A stretch of DNA of 17,704 nt from an uncultured Collinsella sp. Its GTDB lineage: Bacteria > Actinomycetota > Coriobacteriia > Coriobacteriales > Coriobacteriaceae. The notes under the pieces were generated by a model, which was not told the origin of the DNA, did no database searches, and saw nothing but the letters and a program-made list of their open reading frames with translations. A program made the position numbers and the translations under genes. The stretch's first letter is position 1; the number at the start of each line of letters is the position of its first letter. Location: contig USBX01000007.1 of assembly GCA_900552995.1 (NCBI GenBank), forward strand, positions 1 to 17,704, written 5' to 3'. Below, piece after piece: positions 14,754 to 17,704 of the stretch.

Positions 14754-16259
14754 CTATTGAGGAAGCTCGATTTCGGCTTCCGACGGGATGCGGAAGTAGG
14801 TCTCGGTCCAGTCGGTGAGTTTGTGCTCGAGCTCGCGGGTGATGGCGCCGTCGAGCATGCGCCAGGTCCAGTTGCCGCCCAGCGTGGCAGGGGTGTTGAT
14901 GCGCGCCTCGTTGCCCAAGTTGAGCAGGTCCTGCATGGTGTAGATGCACGTGTCGCTCACGCTGGCGGCGATGGTGCGATTGAGTGCATCTGCCATGGGT
15001 TCGCCGGCCTGCTGATGGGTGTACAGGGCTGCCTGCTCGCGCTGACGCGGGGTGGCCGTTCCCTCAAACCAACCGCGCGCCGTCTCGTTATCGTGGGTGC
15101 CCACATAGGCGACGGTGTTGGCGATGTAGTTATGCGGCAGGTAGTACGAGTTGGTGCCCTCAAAGGCAAACTGCAGGATCTTCATGCCGGGGAAGCCCGA
15201 GTTGTCGCGCATGTCGATGACGCCGGGGGTGAGGAAGCCCAGGTCCTCGGCGATGATGGGCAGCGTGCCGAGCTTTTCCTCGAGCGTCTTGAAGAACTTG
15301 AGGCCGGGACCCTGCGTCCACGAACCGTAGGACGAATCGGGCGAGGAGAACGGCACCTCCCAATAGGCCTCGAAGCCGCGGAAGTGATCCAGGCGGATGA
15401 CGTCGTACATGTCGAGGGCGGCGCGAATGCGGCCCTCCCACCAGGAGAAGCCGTCGGACTCCATGGCGTCCCAGTCGTAGATGGGGTTGCCCCAGTACTG
15501 GCCGGTGGCCGAGAACTGGTCGGGCGGCGTGCCGGCGACGCTCACGGGATTGCCGGCGGTGTCGATCTTAAAGAGCTCAGGCGTCGCCCACATCTCGACG
15601 GAGTCACGCGAGACATAGATGGGCAGGTCGCCGATGATGAGAATGTCGCGCTCGTTGGCATAGGCCTTGAGGCGGCTCCACTGGCGATCGAAGAAGTACT
15701 GCGTCATCTGGTGGTAGAGCATACGCGCCGGATGGTCGGCGCAGACCTTGGCGGAAGCCTCGCCGCGGGTGCGGAGCTCCGCGGGCCACTCCCAAAACGC
15801 CTTGAGACCGCACTCCTCTTTGACGGTCATAAACTCACAGTAGGGGATGAGCCAGTCCTCGTTGGCCTGGATAAAGTCATCGAAATCGGCCGGCTTGTCG
15901 GCAGCAAAGCGCTCAGCGGCGCGGTCGAGAATCTGACGGCGGCCGCCAAAGATAGCACCGTAGTCGACATTGCTGGGGTCGGATCCCAGATACACGCCAT
16001 CGATATCGTGCTGCTCCAGATACCCTGCCTCGATAAGCTCGGCAAAGTCGATAAAGTTGGGGTTGCCTGCGCGGGCCGAGAACGACTGATAGGGCGAATC
16101 GCCATAGCTGGTCGTCGTAAGGGGCAGAATCTGCCAGTAATGTTGTTTGCACGAGGCGAGAAAATCGACGAAGTCGTAGGCATTCCAACCAAAGCCGCCG
16201 ATTCCGTATGGTCCGGGCAGAGATGAGACGGGCATGAGGACGCCGCTTGCACGCTCCAT
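14754..16259 (-). CDS. malQ: 4-alpha-glucanotransferase (amylomaltase), GH77
   Basis: This 501-residue cytoplasmic enzyme transfers maltosyl and longer units between alpha-1,4-glucans, freeing glucose and making chains long enough for the phosphorylase. The opening ERASGVLMPVSSLPGPYGIG and GDSPYQSFSARAGNPNFID are characteristic. Catalytic residues are visible: nucleophile Asp291 in VIRLDHFRGFEAYW, acid/base Glu338 in PIIAEDLG and the stabilising Asp390 in GTHDNETARG. Length matches the usual 500-residue bacterial form. The start is taken as ATG at 16257-16259, which matches family N-termini; TTG at 16272-16274 or GTG at 16269-16271 could add a few residues because AAGAAGG lies directly before them. 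It is first in a two-gene unit with malP. An operator-like palindrome adjoins its candidate -10 box. Confidence 0.95.
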   Translation of the reverse strand: MERASGVLMPVSSLPGPYGIGGFGWNAYDFVDFLASCKQHYWQILPLTTTSYGDSPYQSFSARAGNPNFIDFAELIEAGYLEQHDIDGVYLGSDPSNVDYGAIFGGRRQILDRAAERFAADKPADFDDFIQANEDWLIPYCEFMTVKEECGLKAFWEWPAELRTRGEASAKVCADHPARMLYHQMTQYFFDRQWSRLKAYANERDILIIGDLPIYVSRDSVEMWATPELFKIDTAGNPVSVAGTPPDQFSATGQYWGNPIYDWDAMESDGFSWWEGRIRAALDMYDVIRLDHFRGFEAYWEVPFSSPDSSYGSWTQGPGLKFFKTLEEKLGTLPIIAEDLGFLTPGVIDMRDNSGFPGMKILQFAFEGTNSYYLPHNYIANTVAYVGTHDNETARGWFEGTATPRQREQAALYTHQQAGEPMADALNRTIAASVSDTCIYTMQDLLNLGNEARINTPATLGGNWTWRMLDGAITRELEHKLTDWTETYFRIPSEAEIELPQ

Positions 16260-16344
16260 GAATGCGCTCACCAACCTTCTTGTTGTGGGGTCGGCCTGCC
16301 GATGGGTGTGCAGTCCGCCTCCGATGTTCTGATTCGATACGCCT

Positions 16345-16369
16345 ATTGTAAAACATGTTGTTTAAACAT
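16345..16369 (-). promoter_or_regulatory. Candidate malQ promoter with operator-like palindrome E
   Basis: TTGTTTAAACAT (16358-16369) matches TTGTTTAAACAA at 11 of 12 positions and contains GTTTAAAC (16360-16367). Directly downstream on the minus strand is TACAAT (16345-16350), a good -10 box, 86 bases before the malQ ATG. Flanking ACATGT hexamers (16353-16358 and 16366-16371) widen the symmetry. A regulator bound here would cover the -10/-35 spacer. Confidence 0.55.
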
Positions 16370-16423
16370 GTACAGGCAAGATAAAAAAGTTGGTCGATTT
16401 TCGGCGAATGGTTACATGCCATG

Positions 16424-16457
16424 AAAAAGCCCCGACCTCACAACGTGAGATCGGGGC
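16424..16457 (-). terminator. Terminator of galE
   Basis: GCCCCGACCTCAC (16429-16441) pairs with GTGAGATCGGGGC (16445-16457) with one mismatch and an ACA-like loop. On the minus strand TTTTT (plus-strand AAAAA 16424-16428) follows. It is 22 bases after the galE stop. Confidence 0.92.
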
Positions 16458-16479
16458 AAGAGCGGTATGTAGGTTTTTG

Positions 16480-17541
16480 CTACTCGGCGTCGGCGAAGCC
16501 GTTGGGGTTGTGGCTCTGCCAGTTCCAGCTATCGCGGCACATGTCCGCGATGTCGTACTGGGCCTTCCAGCCCATCATGCGCTCGGCCTTGGAGGCATCG
16601 CACCAGTTGGCAGCGATGTCGCCGGCGCGGCGCTCGCGGATCACGTAGGGCAGCTCCTTGCCACAAGCCTTGGAGAAGGCGGCGACGACCTCGAGTACCG
16701 AGGTGCCGGTGCCGGTGCCCAAGTTAAAGATCTCGACGCCGGTCTTGCCGTTCATCCAGTTAAGGGCGGCAACGTGACCAGAGGCCAGATCGCACACGTG
16801 GATGTAGTCGCGCACGCCGGTGCCGTCGGGGGTGGGGTAGTCGTTGCCAAAGACCTGAACGGCCTCGAGCTTGCCCACGGCGACCTGGGCGACATAGGGC
16901 ACTAGGTTGTTGGGGATGCCCTTGGGGTCCTCGCCGATCAGACCCGACGGATGGGCGCCGATGGGGTTGAAGTAACGGAGCAGCACGACGTCCCACTCGG
17001 GGTCGGCGGTGTGGACGTCCATAAGGATCTGCTCGATCATCCACTTGGTCCAACCATAGGGGTTAGTCGCGGGCTTCTTAGGATCCTCCTCGGTGACGGG
17101 CGGGTTGTCCGGGTCGCCGTAGACGGTCGAGGAGCTCGAGAAGATGATGGACTTGCAGCCATGGTTGCGCATGACGTCGATGAGCACCAGGGTGTTCTCG
17201 ATGTTGTTGTGGTAGTACTCGACGGGCTTGCTCACTGACTCGCCGACGGCCTTAAAGCCGGCAAAGTGGATGACGCGGTCGATCTGATGGGTATCGAAGA
17301 TCTTGTTCATCGCATCGCGGTCGAGCACGTTGGCCTCGTAGAAGGTGAGGTTCTTGGCGGCTTCGTCGCCCACGATGGTCTTGACGCGGTCGACGGCGAC
17401 GGCGCTGGAGTTGGAGAGATCATCGACGATGACGACCTGGTAGCCACCCTCGAGCAGCTGAACGACGGTGTGCGAGCCGATAAAGCCGGCGCCACCGGTA
17501 ACGAGGACACAGGTGTCTTTGGGGTCGAGTGCTTTGGACAT
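16480..17541 (-). CDS. galE: UDP-glucose 4-epimerase
   Basis: This 353-residue cytoplasmic short-chain dehydrogenase-type enzyme interconverts UDP-glucose and UDP-galactose with bound NAD. The Rossmann motif TGGAGFIGS is at 15-23. The catalytic region is FSSSSTVYGD (134-143) and the YxxxK pair is Tyr162/Lys166 in NPYGWTK. RYFNPIGAHPSGLIGEDP is a GalE hallmark. Length is slightly above the usual 330-340. The start is ATG at 17539-17541, with AGGAGA seven bases upstream; an in-frame ATG 72 bases further upstream has no such site and a non-conserved leader. It has its own terminator before malQ. It links the glucose-1-phosphate made by the phosphorylase to nucleotide sugars for galactose use or surface polysaccharide. 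Confidence 0.96.
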   Translation of the reverse strand: MSKALDPKDTCVLVTGGAGFIGSHTVVQLLEGGYQVVIVDDLSNSSAVAVDRVKTIVGDEAAKNLTFYEANVLDRDAMNKIFDTHQIDRVIHFAGFKAVGESVSKPVEYYHNNIENTLVLIDVMRNHGCKSIIFSSSSTVYGDPDNPPVTEEDPKKPATNPYGWTKWMIEQILMDVHTADPEWDVVLLRYFNPIGAHPSGLIGEDPKGIPNNLVPYVAQVAVGKLEAVQVFGNDYPTPDGTGVRDYIHVCDLASGHVAALNWMNGKTGVEIFNLGTGTGTSVLEVVAAFSKACGKELPYVIRERRAGDIAANWCDASKAERMMGWKAQYDIADMCRDSWNWQSHNPNGFADAE

Positions 17542-17578
17542 GTAGTCTCCTATCGAATCAGGAACACTTCTAGAGGGG

Positions 17579-17584
17579 AGTATA
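17579..17584 (-). promoter_or_regulatory. Candidate -10 box of galE
   Basis: On the minus strand TATACT lies 38 bases upstream of the galE ATG, preceded by GCGC. No good -35 is visible at 16-18 bases (best is CATTTG), so the call is weak. Confidence 0.35.
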
Positions 17585-17657
17585 GCGCAGGCGGGGACGC
17601 CCAAATGGTGCACTGTAGGAAAAGCAGAGGATTATGTTAACGTACTCATATAAGAGC

Positions 17658-17704
17658 CTGTCTCTTATACACATCTCCGAGCCCACGAGACACTCGCTAA
17701 TCTC
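17658..17704. other. Illumina Nextera adapter sequence (assembly artefact)
   Basis: Bases 17658-17676 are the 19-bp Tn5 mosaic end CTGTCTCTTATACACATCT. Bases 17677-17691, CCGAGCCCACGAGAC, are the Nextera read-2 adapter tail. Then comes an 8-base index ACTCGCTA (17692-17699) and ATCTC, the beginning of the P7 sequence. The order is exactly that of read-through into a Nextera library adapter, so these 47 bases are not genomic. This is not a Tn5 insertion. Confidence 0.98.

Noticed and set aside
17658..17676. Tn5/IS50 mosaic end as a genuine transposon boundary
   Set aside because: It is followed by adapter tail, index and P7 sequence, which only occur in sequencing libraries.

Overview
The window is high-GC bacterial DNA with short intergenic gaps. 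Gene content, Tat-type lipoprotein export, a type III glutamine synthetase and a galE/malQ/malP/ABC maltodextrin cluster suggest a gut Coriobacteriia (Actinomycetota), most likely Collinsella or a close relative. This assignment is inference from gene character, not from a marker gene. The window is the end of an assembled contig: bases 17658-17704 are Illumina Nextera adapter sequence, so genuine DNA stops near 17657.

Layout. (1) 2-885: the 3' end of a type III glutamine synthetase gene and its terminator. (2) 886-1530: a non-coding stretch with a 220-bp element bounded by 32-bp inverted repeats, fragments resembling tRNA 3' ends, and an intact tRNA-Gln(UUG) on the minus strand. (3) 1569-3639, minus strand: a protein with two peptidoglycan-binding domains and a trans-prenyltransferase. 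(4) 3755-7149: a large PTS permease (EIIC-EIIB) fused to a HAD phosphatase domain, divergent from a GntR/UTRA (TreR-like) regulator. (5) 7456-11821, plus strand: a maltodextrin-type ABC importer (lipoprotein, two permeases, ATPase). (6) 11822-12356: a convergent intergenic region with four 57-bp imperfect palindromes at an exact 80-bp period. (7) 12357-16259, minus strand: 4-alpha-glucanotransferase then alpha-glucan phosphorylase. (8) 16480-17541, minus strand: UDP-glucose 4-epimerase.

How the genes fit together. The ABC importer would bring in maltodextrins. MalQ and the phosphorylase would process them to glucose, longer glucans and glucose-1-phosphate. GalE links the hexose pool to UDP-galactose. 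The PTS-HAD fusion could import a glucoside or hexose as its phosphate and then dephosphorylate it. A palindrome close to TTGTTTAAACAA occurs upstream of the PTS gene, the regulator gene, the ABC operon (two variant copies) and malQ, so the GntR-type regulator may control all of these as one local regulon.

The most notable items are the EIICB-HAD fusion, the shared operator-like motif, the 80-bp-period palindrome array, the 32-bp inverted-repeat element and the adapter at the contig end.
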